Of a stretch of DNA of 64,000 nucleotides, positions 24,471 through 33,087 are shown piece after piece. The DNA is taken from assembly GCA_965243265.1 (NCBI GenBank), contig CBDEUL010000009.1:36149-100148 (forward strand). Reading direction: 5' to 3'. The position numbers and the translations under genes were made by a program. The notes under the pieces are model-generated. The model did not search any database. It was not told the origin of the DNA and was given only the letters and a program-made list of their open reading frames with translations. The stretch's first letter is position 1, and the number at the start of each line of letters is the position of its first letter. Source of the stretch: Flavicella sp965243265. Its GTDB lineage: Bacteria > Bacteroidota > Bacteroidia > Flavobacteriales > Flavobacteriaceae.

Positions 24471-25346
24471 ATGACTATTTTAGACGGAAAAAAAACATCT
24501 TCTGATATCAAACAAGAAATTGCTACTGCAGTTACTGAATTAAAAAAATCAGGAAAAAAGACTCCTCATTTAGCTGCTGTGCTTGTAGGAACGGATGGAG
24601 CTAGTATGACTTATGTTGGCGCAAAAGTAAAAGCTTGTGAATTGGTAGGGTTCAACTCTACTTTGATAGATTTACCTGAAACAACTTCTGAAGAAGCGCT
24701 TTTACAAGAAATTGAAAAACTAAATACCAATGATGATATTGATGGGTTTATCATTCAATTGCCTTTACCTAAGCATATTGATGAACAAAAGGTTTTAATG
24801 GCTGTTCACCCTGATAAGGATGTAGATGGTTTCCACCCTACTAATGTTGGTAAAATGGCATTAGAATTACCTACTTTTTTACCTGCTACTCCATTTGGAA
24901 TTATGGAGCTTTTAGAAAGATATAATGTTGAAACATCAGGAAAAAATGTTGTGGTTATTGGACGTAGTCATATCGTAGGGAGACCGATGAGTATCTTATT
25001 AAGTCAAAAAAGAACTGCTGGAGATGCTACGGTTACTTTGACTCACAGTAGAACTAAAAACCTAAAAGAAATTACTAAAGAAGCTGATATTATTGTTGCT
25101 GCATTAGGTATTGCTGAATTTTTAACTGGTGATATGGTTAAAGATGGCGCTACTATTATTGATGTAGGTATTACCCGTGTTGATGATGCCACAAAAAAAA
25201 GTGGTTTCCGATTGGCTGGTGATGTAGACTTTGCTAGTGTTAGCCCTAAGGCCTCTTTTATAACTCCTGTACCAGGAGGTGTTGGACCAATGACTATAGC
25301 AATGCTTCTAAAAAATACATTATTGGCTTGTAGTAGAAAAAACTAA
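24471..25346 (+). CDS. folD: Methylenetetrahydrofolate dehydrogenase / methenyltetrahydrofolate cyclohydrolase
   Basis: FolD interconverts 5,10-methylene-, 5,10-methenyl- and 10-formyl-THF using NADP. The 291-residue protein shows YVGAKVKACE with the catalytic Tyr/Lys, DGFIIQLPLPKH, DKDVDGFHP, the NADP-binding VVIGRSHIVGRPM, and the C-terminal signature FITPVPGGVGPMT. It supplies one-carbon units together with GlyA, which lies 2 kb away on the other strand. A terminator follows the stop. Confidence 0.98.
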   Translation: MTILDGKKTSSDIKQEIATAVTELKKSGKKTPHLAAVLVGTDGASMTYVGAKVKACELVGFNSTLIDLPETTSEEALLQEIEKLNTNDDIDGFIIQLPLPKHIDEQKVLMAVHPDKDVDGFHPTNVGKMALELPTFLPATPFGIMELLERYNVETSGKNVVVIGRSHIVGRPMSILLSQKRTAGDATVTLTHSRTKNLKEITKEADIIVAALGIAEFLTGDMVKDGATIIDVGITRVDDATKKSGFRLAGDVDFASVSPKASFITPVPGGVGPMTIAMLLKNTLLACSRKN

Positions 25347-25361
25347 AAGTATTTACTTATT

Positions 25362-25398
25362 AAAAAAGCTCGTTTAATCTTTTTAAACGAGCTTTTTT
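25362..25398 (+). terminator. Terminator after folD
   Basis: AAAAAAGCTCGTTTA pairs with TAAACGAGCTTTTTT around a 7-nt loop. It is symmetrical enough to serve the convergent gene as well. Confidence 0.88.
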
Positions 25399-25421
25399 AT
25401 TTATAGAAAAACCTATTTTCT

Positions 25422-26903
25422 TTACTTTATTAATTTTTCTCGAATAACGTTCAATTCCTGATTGTCAATAATAACATTCTTATTCCACAAAAGTGGTGTG
25501 TACTCTTTTATATAAATAGGTTTAAAAAGAGTATCTGTAGGAAATTCTTCAAAACTTTTTTCTCCTATAGGCTCCCTATCCAAAACAATCAATTCTCTCT
25601 TATTAATTTCGGTAAACTGAAAATCCAAATCTAAATCAATTGTGTTTTGAGTATTCCTCCCTTTTACCCTTTTATTCTTTTCAAGAATTTTCAAAGACCT
25701 ATCAAACCCCATCTCCATATTATTTTCTTGATACAAATAATTCATACGATAGAAACCATCAGATCCTTTGTCGTACATAAGAACTCCTTTTTTAACACGG
25801 TGCTTATAAGATATCCCTAATAAATTAAATGCTTCTAGGGGTTTTATATTTTCATAATCTACTCTTAAAACAGAAAAATCATCTGTATTTATATATAATT
25901 TACCTTTGTAATCTGCCCTTCCTTCAGACTCAAAAGAAATTATAAAAATATTCGTTTCCCCCAATGTTGTTACTCCTAGTAATTTATAATCATACCTTTT
26001 ATATTTAAAAATAAAATCTAAATCTGAATCATCATGAACCAAATTATCCTTTTCTATATTTCTTAAAATATATGAATTGGGGTCCACAAAATCCCTTTTT
26101 TTCTCTTTAAGTAGTTCTACATTTTCACTTTCATTATACATTAAAGTGTCTAATGATTGGTTTACTCCTAAAAACCAAGAAAACTGAAATCTTAAATATG
26201 AATCTCTTTTTACTCGCTTTTTAAAAATATGTTCAACTTTTTCTTCTAAATCATCTAAATCATACGCTACCTCTTCATCCAAAAAAGCTGCTGCTTTCGT
26301 TACTTCTAGTTTGTATACATTTTCTTTATTCTTAACACTACCTAAGATTTCTTTATACTCTATAAAGTATTGAGGATACACATTTACAAGGCTATCTACA
26401 AAGGATTGTGTTATTTCAGGAATCGTAGACTCTTCAATAACAACCTCTCTTTTATCGAATTCATAAATATTTTCAACTCTAAAAAATATTTCTCGTTTCT
26501 CATCAGAAGTGATATAATTATCCTTAAAATGCTCTTTTGATTTTTTAACAATATCTTTTCCTGAATATTTTTTACTTGAAATCAAAATTTCATCCAGCTC
26601 TACAGAAGCCTCTTTCAAAACTATCTCTTTAGAAGAAAATTTTAAGAAAGGTATTTTTTTTGACTCGTACCCTAAACAACTAACATGTAATGTATCTTTT
26701 CCTGAAAAATCTTCAATACTTCTTATTGTAAAAAAACCTTCAGAATTACTCATTACACCTATTTTCTCACCAATTGTAATAGCCGCAAAAGGAATTCTAA
26801 CACCGTTAGAATCCAATATTCTCCCTGTAACCAAGGTTTGTGAATTCCCATAAAGAGAAAACAGCAATCCCCAATAAAACAATATTATTTTACAATACTT
26901 CAT
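25422..26903 (-). CDS. Exported carboxypeptidase-regulatory-like domain protein, unknown function
   Basis: This 493-residue protein has a signal peptide (MKYCKIILFYWGLLF, ending NSQ). A carboxypeptidase D-type regulatory domain follows (about 26-95; VTGRILDSNG, PFAAITIG, SNSEGFFTI, CLGYESKKI), as found at the N-terminus of TonB receptors. The rest (about 100-493) has no TonB plug motif; it is rich in beta-like alternating segments, with YINTDDFSVLRVDYE resembling DUF5686-type proteins. It is likely periplasmic or outer-membrane associated. The ATG at 26903 is preferred over an in-frame TTG six codons upstream. Confidence 0.75.
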   Translation of the reverse strand: MKYCKIILFYWGLLFSLYGNSQTLVTGRILDSNGVRIPFAAITIGEKIGVMSNSEGFFTIRSIEDFSGKDTLHVSCLGYESKKIPFLKFSSKEIVLKEASVELDEILISSKKYSGKDIVKKSKEHFKDNYITSDEKREIFFRVENIYEFDKREVVIEESTIPEITQSFVDSLVNVYPQYFIEYKEILGSVKNKENVYKLEVTKAAAFLDEEVAYDLDDLEEKVEHIFKKRVKRDSYLRFQFSWFLGVNQSLDTLMYNESENVELLKEKKRDFVDPNSYILRNIEKDNLVHDDSDLDFIFKYKRYDYKLLGVTTLGETNIFIISFESEGRADYKGKLYINTDDFSVLRVDYENIKPLEAFNLLGISYKHRVKKGVLMYDKGSDGFYRMNYLYQENNMEMGFDRSLKILEKNKRVKGRNTQNTIDLDLDFQFTEINKRELIVLDREPIGEKSFEEFPTDTLFKPIYIKEYTPLLWNKNVIIDNQELNVIREKLIK

Positions 26904-26918
26904 TGTACTTATTTTAGA

Positions 26919-26948
26919 CAAAAATAAAACTACTATCTACAATAGCAA
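26919..26948 (-). promoter_or_regulatory. Predicted promoter for the 25422-26903 gene
   Basis: Minus strand: TTG (26948-26946), 19-bp spacer, TATTTTTG (26926-26919). Full consensus match. The start site would be about 10 nt before the ATG at 26903, so the leader is very short. Confidence 0.5.
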
Positions 26949-26949
26949 G

Positions 26950-26994
26950 AAAACAGAACCCCCTTTTCTAAAATTGAAAAGGGGGTTCTGTTTT
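26950..26994 (-). terminator. Terminator after the HMA-domain gene
   Basis: A perfect 19-bp hairpin: AAAACAGAACCCCCTTTTC (26950-26968) with its complement (26976-26994), 7-nt loop. Strong G/C core and T tail. Confidence 0.92.
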
Positions 26995-27014
26995 CTAAAA
27001 AGTTATATACCTTG

Positions 27015-27281
27015 CTACTTGGTAGCTTTTCCTACCGCACAGCTTACAAATGATTTGGTTTTAGACAGTACTGAGTTTTTTTCTCCTTCCATTGGATAGC
27101 CCAAGTCTACAAGTTTATTTTTTACAAGCTCAAATACACCTTCACCTCCTGAAAAAGTTACGCTGGATTTCTCTACATCAACTGAAACCTCTGAAACCCC
27201 TTCTAAAGCACTTAATTTAGTAGTAACTGTATGCGCACAACCACCACATTTTAAATTTTGAATAAAAACTGTTTTTTCCAT
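27015..27281 (-). CDS. Heavy-metal-associated (HMA) domain protein
   Basis: This 88-residue protein is a single ferredoxin-like HMA domain: MEKTVFIQNLKCGGCAHTV with the metal-binding CxxC (C12/C15 in GGC context), GVSEVSVDVEKSSVTF, and LVDLGYP. Such proteins carry copper or other soft metals. The C-terminal 20 residues (SKTKSFVSCAVGKATK) hold another Cys. ATG at 27281 is chosen from domain alignment; an ATG at 27296 would add five residues. No metal ATPase is adjacent. Short single-gene transcript with a strong terminator. Confidence 0.88.
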   Translation of the reverse strand: MEKTVFIQNLKCGGCAHTVTTKLSALEGVSEVSVDVEKSSVTFSGGEGVFELVKNKLVDLGYPMEGEKNSVLSKTKSFVSCAVGKATK

Positions 27282-27344
27282 TCTATAAAAATACATTATT
27301 TAAGATTTAATTTTTGTAACATTTATCACATAAACACAAATTAA

Positions 27345-27375
27345 AAAAGCCTTTTTCAAAAAGAAAAAGGCTTTT
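27345..27375 (-). terminator. Terminator after glyA
   Basis: AAAAGCCTTTTTC (27345-27357) pairs with GAAAAAGGCTTTT (27363-27375), 5-nt loop; 26 bp after the glyA stop. Confidence 0.88.
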
Positions 27376-27400
27376 AAAAATAATATACTTTTAAAACTTC

Positions 27401-28675
27401 TTAAGCATTAAATAATGCTCTTCCGCTCATCAATTCATTAACCTTAGTTGCTACCGCTTCTAAAGCAGCTTCATCTTCAAAGTTTGTAATTACTTCATCT
27501 ATCAAGTCAACAACTGTAGACATTTCGTCTTCTTTTAACCCACGTGTTGTAACTGCGGCAGCTCCAATACGAATACCTGAAGTTACAAATGGTGATTTAT
27601 CATCAAAAGGAACCATGTTTTTATTTACAGTAATATCTGCTTTTACCAATGCTTGCTCAGCATCTTTTCCGGATAGATTTTTATTACGCAAATCAATCAA
27701 CATACAATGGTTGTCTGTACCTCCTGAAATTAATTTATATCCTTTAGCAACGAAAGCAGCAGCCAATGCAGCAGCATTTTTCTTTACTTGAATTTGGTAG
27801 TGTAAGAAATTATCTGTCAAAGCTTCTCCAAAAGCAACAGCTTTAGCAGCAATAACATGCTCTAAAGGTCCTCCTTGCATTCCTGGGAATACTGCTCCAT
27901 TTAAAATTGTTGACATTTTTTTCAAAGAACCACTTTTTAATTTGATTCCCATTTTATTTTCAAAATCTTGCCCCATCATAATCATTCCTCCTCTAGGACC
28001 TCTTAATGTCTTATGAGTAGTCGTTGTTACAAAGTGACAGTGTGGCATAGGATCATTTAACAATCCTTTTGCTATCATACCTGCTGGATGAGAAATATCA
28101 GCCATTAAATAAGCTCCTACACTATCAGCAATTTCACGGAAACGTTTAAAATCAATATCTCTAGAATAAGAAGATGCTCCTGCAATGATAATTTGTGGTT
28201 GTTCTTTTGTAGCTACTTCTTGAATTTTATCGTAATTCAGCACCCCTGTTTCCTCTTCTACTCCATAAAAAGAAGCTTGGTAAGTTTTTCCTGAAAAGTT
28301 TACAGGTGAACCGTGTGTTAAATGTCCTCCATGAGAAAGATCAAACCCTAAAATTTTATCTCCTGGTTTTAACACAGCTAAATACACTGCTGCGTTTGCT
28401 TGAGAACCTGAATGAGGCTGTACGTTAACATACGCTGCTCCAAACAATTCTTTAGCTCTATCAATTGCAATTTGCTCAACAACATCTACAACTTCACACC
28501 CTCCGTAATAACGTTTTCCTGGGTATCCTTCAGCATATTTATTTGTCAATACAGAACCTTGCGCTTCCATAACTTGCTCACTCACAAAATTTTCAGAAGC
28601 GATTAATTCTAACCCTTCTAATTGTCTTTCTTTTTCGTCTTGAATTAAGTCGAAGATGATTTGATCACGTTGCAT
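27401..28675 (-). CDS. glyA: Serine hydroxymethyltransferase
   Basis: GlyA converts serine and THF to glycine and methylene-THF with PLP. The 424-residue protein shows LIASENFVSEQVMEAQGS, NKYAEGYPGKRYYGG, NVQPHSGSQANAAVY, DISHPAGMIA, and the PLP lysine segment VTTTTHKTLRGPRGG. Length is normal. A -7-like TAATTTTG lies on the minus strand at 28716-28709, without a clear -33 partner. It functions with FolD in one-carbon metabolism. Confidence 0.98.
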   Translation of the reverse strand: MQRDQIIFDLIQDEKERQLEGLELIASENFVSEQVMEAQGSVLTNKYAEGYPGKRYYGGCEVVDVVEQIAIDRAKELFGAAYVNVQPHSGSQANAAVYLAVLKPGDKILGFDLSHGGHLTHGSPVNFSGKTYQASFYGVEEETGVLNYDKIQEVATKEQPQIIIAGASSYSRDIDFKRFREIADSVGAYLMADISHPAGMIAKGLLNDPMPHCHFVTTTTHKTLRGPRGGMIMMGQDFENKMGIKLKSGSLKKMSTILNGAVFPGMQGGPLEHVIAAKAVAFGEALTDNFLHYQIQVKKNAAALAAAFVAKGYKLISGGTDNHCMLIDLRNKNLSGKDAEQALVKADITVNKNMVPFDDKSPFVTSGIRIGAAAVTTRGLKEDEMSTVVDLIDEVITNFEDEAALEAVATKVNELMSGRALFNA

Positions 28676-28785
28676 CTTTTAAGATTTACAGTTTATAAAA
28701 ATAAAGTGCAAAATTACAAATTCTCTTTTGCATACAGAATTATAACGTCACAAAATTTATTTTTTTTACACCCTCCTAAAAATAA

Positions 28786-28817
28786 AAAAAAGCAATTCTT
28801 AAAAGAACCGCTTTTTT
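28786..28817 (-). terminator. Second terminator-like hairpin upstream of glyA
   Basis: AAAAAAGCAATTCTT (28786-28800) and AAGAACCGCTTTTTT (28803-28817). In minus-strand RNA the two imperfect pairs become G-U wobbles, so the hairpin is stable on that strand and ends in a U run. Confidence 0.6.
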
Positions 28818-28952
28818 GAATTATAGTAACCTACCCCTAAATTACTATTTTGAGTATTATTAGTCGTTCATTTAAACAAACATTACACTTTATATCTAAA
28901 AAAAGACAAATAAAAATATAACAAACTACATATAAGGTATTTATAAAATAAA

Positions 28953-28983
28953 AAAGCACTAAAAAATGAATTTTAGTGCTTTT
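28953..28983 (-). terminator. Terminator after the outer-membrane beta-barrel gene
   Basis: AAAGCACTAAAA (28953-28964) pairs with TTTTAGTGCTTT (28972-28983) over a 7-nt loop, 19 bp after the gene. Confidence 0.88.
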
Positions 28984-29001
28984 AAATTGAAGTTTATCTT
29001 T

Positions 29002-29637
29002 TTAATACTCCCAAACAAAACCTAATCCTAAATTAAAATTAGATAACCCGTCTATATTAAAAGTATCATTGTTATTGGTAGCGTAATTATAATTTCCATT
29101 AATAGTTAAACCAAACCCATCATTGATAAAATATTGCAATCCTATTTCAGGTTTTACCAAAAACCCCCAGTTATGTTCACTAGCAACATAGATATTAAAA
29201 TATGATTTTTGTTCTGAATACTGTGTACCGATACCTAAGCCAGCATAAGGCTTAATTTTATCCGTATTCATAAAATAATAATACGCATTTACCGTAATAG
29301 GCAAAAGATATATTTGTCTTACCATATCAGAATATACTGCTGAAGATCCATCTTCATTTTCGTATACTCTTGCATCTACTTCTTGCTCATATGAATTCCA
29401 CCCTAAAGCAAGCCCTACAGCAATATGTCTATTGTTAAAATGCCTGTACTCTATTCTTCCTCCACTATAACTTGTATTAGATAAATACGTACTGTTACCT
29501 GTTGGCGAAGACATTTCCCAATTTACAGAAAATTGATGTTCATCATAAGGCCTGTAAACACGAATATTCATATTATCACTCTGAGAAATAATAATTTGTG
29601 TACTAAAAAAAAGTACTATAAATGCTATAATTTTCAT
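29002..29637 (-). CDS. Outer-membrane beta-barrel protein
   Basis: This 211-residue protein has a signal peptide (MKIIAFIVLFFSTQIIISQS) and alternating aromatic beta-strands typical of an eight-stranded OmpA/OmpW-like barrel (porin family, OMP_b-brl): GRIEYRHFNNRHIAVGLALGW, INAYYYF-like strands, KPYAGLGIGTQYSE, PEIGLQYFINDGFGLTINGNYNY. It ends in the aromatic residues FVWEY, and a terminal aromatic is usual for barrel insertion. It is 10 bp downstream of the DUF4136 lipoprotein gene and cotranscribed with it. Ligand and role unknown. Confidence 0.85.
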   Translation of the reverse strand: MKIIAFIVLFFSTQIIISQSDNMNIRVYRPYDEHQFSVNWEMSSPTGNSTYLSNTSYSGGRIEYRHFNNRHIAVGLALGWNSYEQEVDARVYENEDGSSAVYSDMVRQIYLLPITVNAYYYFMNTDKIKPYAGLGIGTQYSEQKSYFNIYVASEHNWGFLVKPEIGLQYFINDGFGLTINGNYNYATNNNDTFNIDGLSNFNLGLGFVWEY

Positions 29638-29647
29638 ATCTCTAAAT

Positions 29648-30244
29648 TTATTTTTTTAAATATGGTGATTGTTCAAAAGCTTGGTCAATTGCTTCCATAG
29701 CTTTATCATAATTCACTACTTTATTTGTACCTATATATCCAAACATTGCCGAGTTCCAAAGGTTTTCATACCCTCCATTTGTTTCAAAATTTTTAGAGTC
29801 AAACATATCTACATTTATAGACCCCGTATTATACTGATACAAAGAACAATACGGCGGATAGTAAGGCCAACCCCACCACCATCCATAGCAAAGAGCTCCT
29901 CTATTGGTTGCCTGTACTACAGTTGTCTTTAATATTAAATCTACAGATGCTGTTGGATCTGTAACTTCCGTATACCCATAAGCATTCATATTTGCTCGTA
30001 TTTTCGCTACAAAATCTCTTGTTTTATCATTTATTAAATACTCATTATCAGAATCTTCTGCATCAATATTTTTAATCGTATCAGATACATAATACGTTGT
30101 GTAAGTTGTATAATCTGCTTCTAAATCACGGTTCGTATACACTACAAGATCATTTGATAATGAATCTAAATCAGGTGATTTAAAACAAGAAAATAAAACA
30201 AGCCCTGTTATACACAGAACGGAAAAATTCATAATTTTTTTCAT
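29648..30244 (-). CDS. DUF4136 domain lipoprotein
   Basis: This 198-residue protein has a lipobox at Cys20 (VLFSC) and the DUF4136 layout: a first strand with YTTYYVSDT, a helix in KTRDFVAKIRANMNAYGYTEV, and DLILKTTVVQATN. An aromatic/proline-rich loop (GWWWGWPYYPPY) follows, then GSINVDMFDSKN, LWNSAMFGY and the C-terminal helix AMEAIDQAFEQSPY. Such lipoproteins are common in Gram-negative envelopes; function unknown. It is first in a two-gene unit with the beta-barrel protein, behind a good promoter (30291-30321). Confidence 0.88.
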   Translation of the reverse strand: MKKIMNFSVLCITGLVLFSCFKSPDLDSLSNDLVVYTNRDLEADYTTYTTYYVSDTIKNIDAEDSDNEYLINDKTRDFVAKIRANMNAYGYTEVTDPTASVDLILKTTVVQATNRGALCYGWWWGWPYYPPYCSLYQYNTGSINVDMFDSKNFETNGGYENLWNSAMFGYIGTNKVVNYDKAMEAIDQAFEQSPYLKK

Positions 30245-30290
30245 CTTGAAATTTTATTTTGGTTGTAACTATTTTTTAAAATGCGTTTCG

Positions 30291-30321
30291 CAAAAGTAAT
30301 TAATTAATAAAACTTTAACAA
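30291..30321 (-). promoter_or_regulatory. Predicted promoter for the DUF4136 / beta-barrel pair
   Basis: Minus strand: TTG within TTTTG (30321-30319), 20-bp spacer, TACTTTTG (30298-30291). Start site near 30285 gives a leader of about 40 nt. Confidence 0.55.
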
Positions 30322-30356
30322 AACTAAGGCTTCTATTAACTTTACTTATACTCAAA

Positions 30357-30389
30357 AAAGCTAGACAAATTAAATTTCATCTAGCTTTT
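30357..30389 (-). terminator. Terminator after the HAD lipoprotein gene
   Basis: AAAAGCTAGA (30357-30366) pairs with TCTAGCTTTT (30380-30389); the intervening AAATT/AATTT can extend the stem. 22 bp after the stop. Confidence 0.8.
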
Positions 30390-30410
30390 CAATAACATTT
30401 TAAATATTCT

Positions 30411-31418
30411 TTATTCTTTCTTTAACTCAAATGGGTAAATCACTTTCCAGTCATTTTTCATATCTATCAAATCCCACCCCTTTTCTTTACTTTCATCCAA
30501 ACCTTTATCTAAGCGTCCTATAGATGACTCTCTATCATAAGACCATTCTCTTTCAGCATCCGTATGATGTACATACAACATAAAACTTTTAAACTTATTT
30601 GATGATGTCCATTCCAACATCTGCAAATCCCCGTCAGAATTCCCAGCAGCAAACACTGGCTTTTTTCCAATAAATTTTTGAATTGCTATAGGTTTTCCTT
30701 CTTTATCATCTATAAAATCTAATTCTGGAAGTTTTTCTATGGTATATGCACCTTCCTTATCTATAAATTTAGCCTTAATACTACTTCCTATAATTTGGTT
30801 TGATGGAATCCCATATACTTCTTCTGCCCAAGGTCTCATAAAGTCTATTCCTCCTCCTGAAACAATAAATGTTTTAAAACCGTTAGCTCTTAAGTACACT
30901 AACAACTCTAACATGGGTTGATACACCAATTTATCGTAAGGCTTATTAAATCTTGGATGCCGACTTGTAGAAATCCACTGCTTTACGTTTTTACTAAATT
31001 CTGAAACACTGATATTAGCGTGTGTTGCTAATAATAGTTTAGCCAAGCCTTTATGACCAAAAGACAACACTGTATTCATATCTTTCTCCAATGCAGCTTT
31101 AAACAATGGATCTTGTTTCCATTCAGGGTGCATATTAGACATTTTTTCTAATTCGTCTAAAACAAAAAACAATTGAAAATACATCGGTTGTTCTGACCAA
31201 AGTGTTCCGTCATTGTCAAACGTTGCAATTCTATCTGACTTTGGGATAAAGTTTTCACTTTCAGGATCGGTTACATCTTCAACATAATCAATAATTTCAG
31301 ATTTTGTACTTCCTTCGTTCCATGAAGCCAATATTTCTTTTTCAGAATTCACTTTTTTCACGCAAGAAATACCGATGAGTAAAAAAAGTAAGCTACTTAG
31401 TTTGTATAGTTTTTTCAT
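30411..31418 (-). CDS. HAD-family phosphatase lipoprotein
   Basis: This 335-residue protein has a lipoprotein signal with Cys19 (LIGISC), so it is exported and membrane-anchored. HAD motifs are present: FDNDGTLW (motif I, DxDGT), FIVSGGG (motif II), a lysine in the FIGKKPVF region, and AAGNSDGDLQM (motif III/IV). The group resembles phosphoserine phosphatase-like exported HADs. The ATG at 31418 gives the signal peptide; an upstream TTG does not. A terminator hairpin sits only 13 bp before its ATG, separating it from the sulfatase gene upstream. Confidence 0.87.
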   Translation of the reverse strand: MKKLYKLSSLLFLLIGISCVKKVNSEKEILASWNEGSTKSEIIDYVEDVTDPESENFIPKSDRIATFDNDGTLWSEQPMYFQLFFVLDELEKMSNMHPEWKQDPLFKAALEKDMNTVLSFGHKGLAKLLLATHANISVSEFSKNVKQWISTSRHPRFNKPYDKLVYQPMLELLVYLRANGFKTFIVSGGGIDFMRPWAEEVYGIPSNQIIGSSIKAKFIDKEGAYTIEKLPELDFIDDKEGKPIAIQKFIGKKPVFAAGNSDGDLQMLEWTSSNKFKSFMLYVHHTDAEREWSYDRESSIGRLDKGLDESKEKGWDLIDMKNDWKVIYPFELKKE

Positions 31419-31430
31419 ATCATAAAAATA

Positions 31431-31462
31431 AAAAACCAAATAGAAATATCTATTTGGTTTTT
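31431..31462 (-). terminator. Terminator after the sulfatase gene, close to the HAD start
   Basis: AAAAACCAAATAG (31431-31443) pairs with CTATTTGGTTTTT (31450-31462), 6-nt loop. It lies between the sulfatase stop and the HAD ATG, so it either ends the sulfatase transcript or acts as an attenuator for the HAD gene. Confidence 0.85.
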
Positions 31463-31490
31463 GTCTGTATTTTAAATTTCCTCGAAACTA

Positions 31491-33026
31491 TTAGTTCTGA
31501 GGTTTTACCATTAATTGTTGTACAACCTTATCAACCCCTAAAGACCCTCCACTTACAGGTGGAAACTCTTTAAATGTATTTAAGAATTTTCCTACATATG
31601 CTTGTGCTGGCACAAATAACCACATATTATCTGCCATCCAACGTGTATACATAGATGATTTGTAAGATACCTCAAAAGGATCTGCTCTTAAATTGATCAA
31701 TATTGGCCAAGATGGTGTTTTTCTGTAAGCCTCATTGATAGCTCCTTCCATGATAGAAAAATGTATTTTCCAATCATCATAACGCAATGCATTTAAGTTA
31801 CCTCCTGCATCAAAATAGAAAATCTCATGACGTGGTGATTCTTCTACTTCTCCTTTTAAATACGGTAACATATTGTATCCATCTAAATGTGCTTTAAACA
31901 TTTTCCCATTTGCCTCATAACCTGTAAGTAATTTTTCTTTTACTTTCGGTTGCCCTGCTGCTGCTAACAATGTAGGCATCATATCTTCATGAGAGAAAAT
32001 TCCATTATGCTTAGTTCCTGGTTTAATAACTCCTGGCCAACGAATAGCACATGGTGCTCTAAATCCACCTTCCCAAGTAGTTCCTTTTTCTCCTGCAAAA
32101 GGTGTTGTTCCTCCATCAGGCCATGTAAATTTTTCTGCTCCATTATCTGTAGAGTACATAATTATCGTGTTATCAATAATTTTCAACTCTTCTAATTTTG
32201 CCAAAACAGTACCAATGGCTTTGTCATGCTCAACCATTCCATCAGGGTACAATCCAATACCTGTTACTCCAGTACTTTCATCTTTTAAATGTGTCCAAAC
32301 ATGCATTCTTGTAGCACTTAACCAAACAAAAAATGGTTTTTTTGCCTTGTGAGCTCTTTCAATAAAATCGATAGCCGCAGCTGTAAATTCTTCATCAGCT
32401 GTTTCCATTCTCTTTCTTGTCAAAGGCCCTGTATCTTCTGTTCTTCCATCTGCATAAGAGTGTAACACTCCTCTAGGTCCAAATTTCTTGTGAAATTCTG
32501 GATCTTTTGGATAGTAGTAAGATTCTGGCTCTTCTTCTGCATTTAAGTGGTATAGGTTTCCAAAAAACTCATCAAACCCATGGTTGGTAGGTAAATGCTC
32601 ATCTCTATCTCCTAAGTGGTTTTTACCAAATTGTCCTGATGTATACCCCTCCTCTTTTAAAAGCTCAGCAATTGTAGGTTGATTGTCTTGGATACCTTGT
32701 TTTGCTCCTGGCATACCAATAGTTAACAGTCCTGTTCTAAACGGGTGTTGTCCTAAAATAAAAGCAGCTCTACCTGCTGTACATGATTGTTGAGAATACC
32801 AATCTGTAAACATAGCTCCTTCATTTGCTATACGGTCAATATTTGGTGTTTCATAGCCCATCATTCCGTGGTTGTAAGCACTAATATTGTTCCAGCCAAT
32901 ATCATCTCCCCAAATAACCAGGATGTTTGGTTTTTTTGTTTGTGCTTCAGAAGCTGTAGTTGCAAATAATGTACATGCACCTAATACAAGCTTAGAAACC
33001 AAACTTAATGTTTTAATTTTTTTCAT
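31491..33026 (-). CDS. Exported arylsulfatase (type I, formylglycine-dependent)
   Basis: This 511-residue protein has a signal peptide (about 1-28, ending SEAQ) and the sulfatase fold: metal ligands in WGDDIGWNN (D41/D42), the maturation motif C82-T-A-G-R86 in QQSCTAGRAAF, FGKNHLGDRDEHLPTNHGFDEF, and YSTDNGAEKFTWPDGG. The motif is the CxAxR variant of CxPxR; Cys82 would be oxidised to formylglycine. This subgroup is widespread in marine bacteria and hydrolyses sulfate esters. Substrate cannot be read. No formylglycine-generating enzyme is nearby. It has its own promoter. Confidence 0.93.
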   Translation of the reverse strand: MKKIKTLSLVSKLVLGACTLFATTASEAQTKKPNILVIWGDDIGWNNISAYNHGMMGYETPNIDRIANEGAMFTDWYSQQSCTAGRAAFILGQHPFRTGLLTIGMPGAKQGIQDNQPTIAELLKEEGYTSGQFGKNHLGDRDEHLPTNHGFDEFFGNLYHLNAEEEPESYYYPKDPEFHKKFGPRGVLHSYADGRTEDTGPLTRKRMETADEEFTAAAIDFIERAHKAKKPFFVWLSATRMHVWTHLKDESTGVTGIGLYPDGMVEHDKAIGTVLAKLEELKIIDNTIIMYSTDNGAEKFTWPDGGTTPFAGEKGTTWEGGFRAPCAIRWPGVIKPGTKHNGIFSHEDMMPTLLAAAGQPKVKEKLLTGYEANGKMFKAHLDGYNMLPYLKGEVEESPRHEIFYFDAGGNLNALRYDDWKIHFSIMEGAINEAYRKTPSWPILINLRADPFEVSYKSSMYTRWMADNMWLFVPAQAYVGKFLNTFKEFPPVSGGSLGVDKVVQQLMVKPQN

Positions 33027-33087
33027 TTTCGATAAATTAAGTTAATAATAGAATTTTTTTTAAGGGCAGATAAGCTTCCACCAAAAC

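Larger units (their letters stand above)
28676..29001 (-). other. Intergenic region with two terminator-like hairpins, no gene seen
   Basis: This 326-bp stretch between glyA and the outer-membrane protein gene holds a strong terminator (28953-28983) and a second hairpin (28786-28817). The roughly 135 bp between them has no start-to-stop frame of interest on either strand. On the minus strand it ends in a structured segment, so a small RNA is possible, but no full promoter match was found. Confidence 0.4.

Noticed and set aside
24019..24511. Two overlapping leftward frames inside ffh and folD
   Set aside because: Both are shadow frames of strongly conserved ffh; their His/Phe-rich look arises from the Met-rich M domain read backwards.
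30245..30410. Possible small gene in the 166-bp gap between the DUF4136 and HAD genes
   Set aside because: Only a promoter and a terminator were found; no start-to-stop frame of note.
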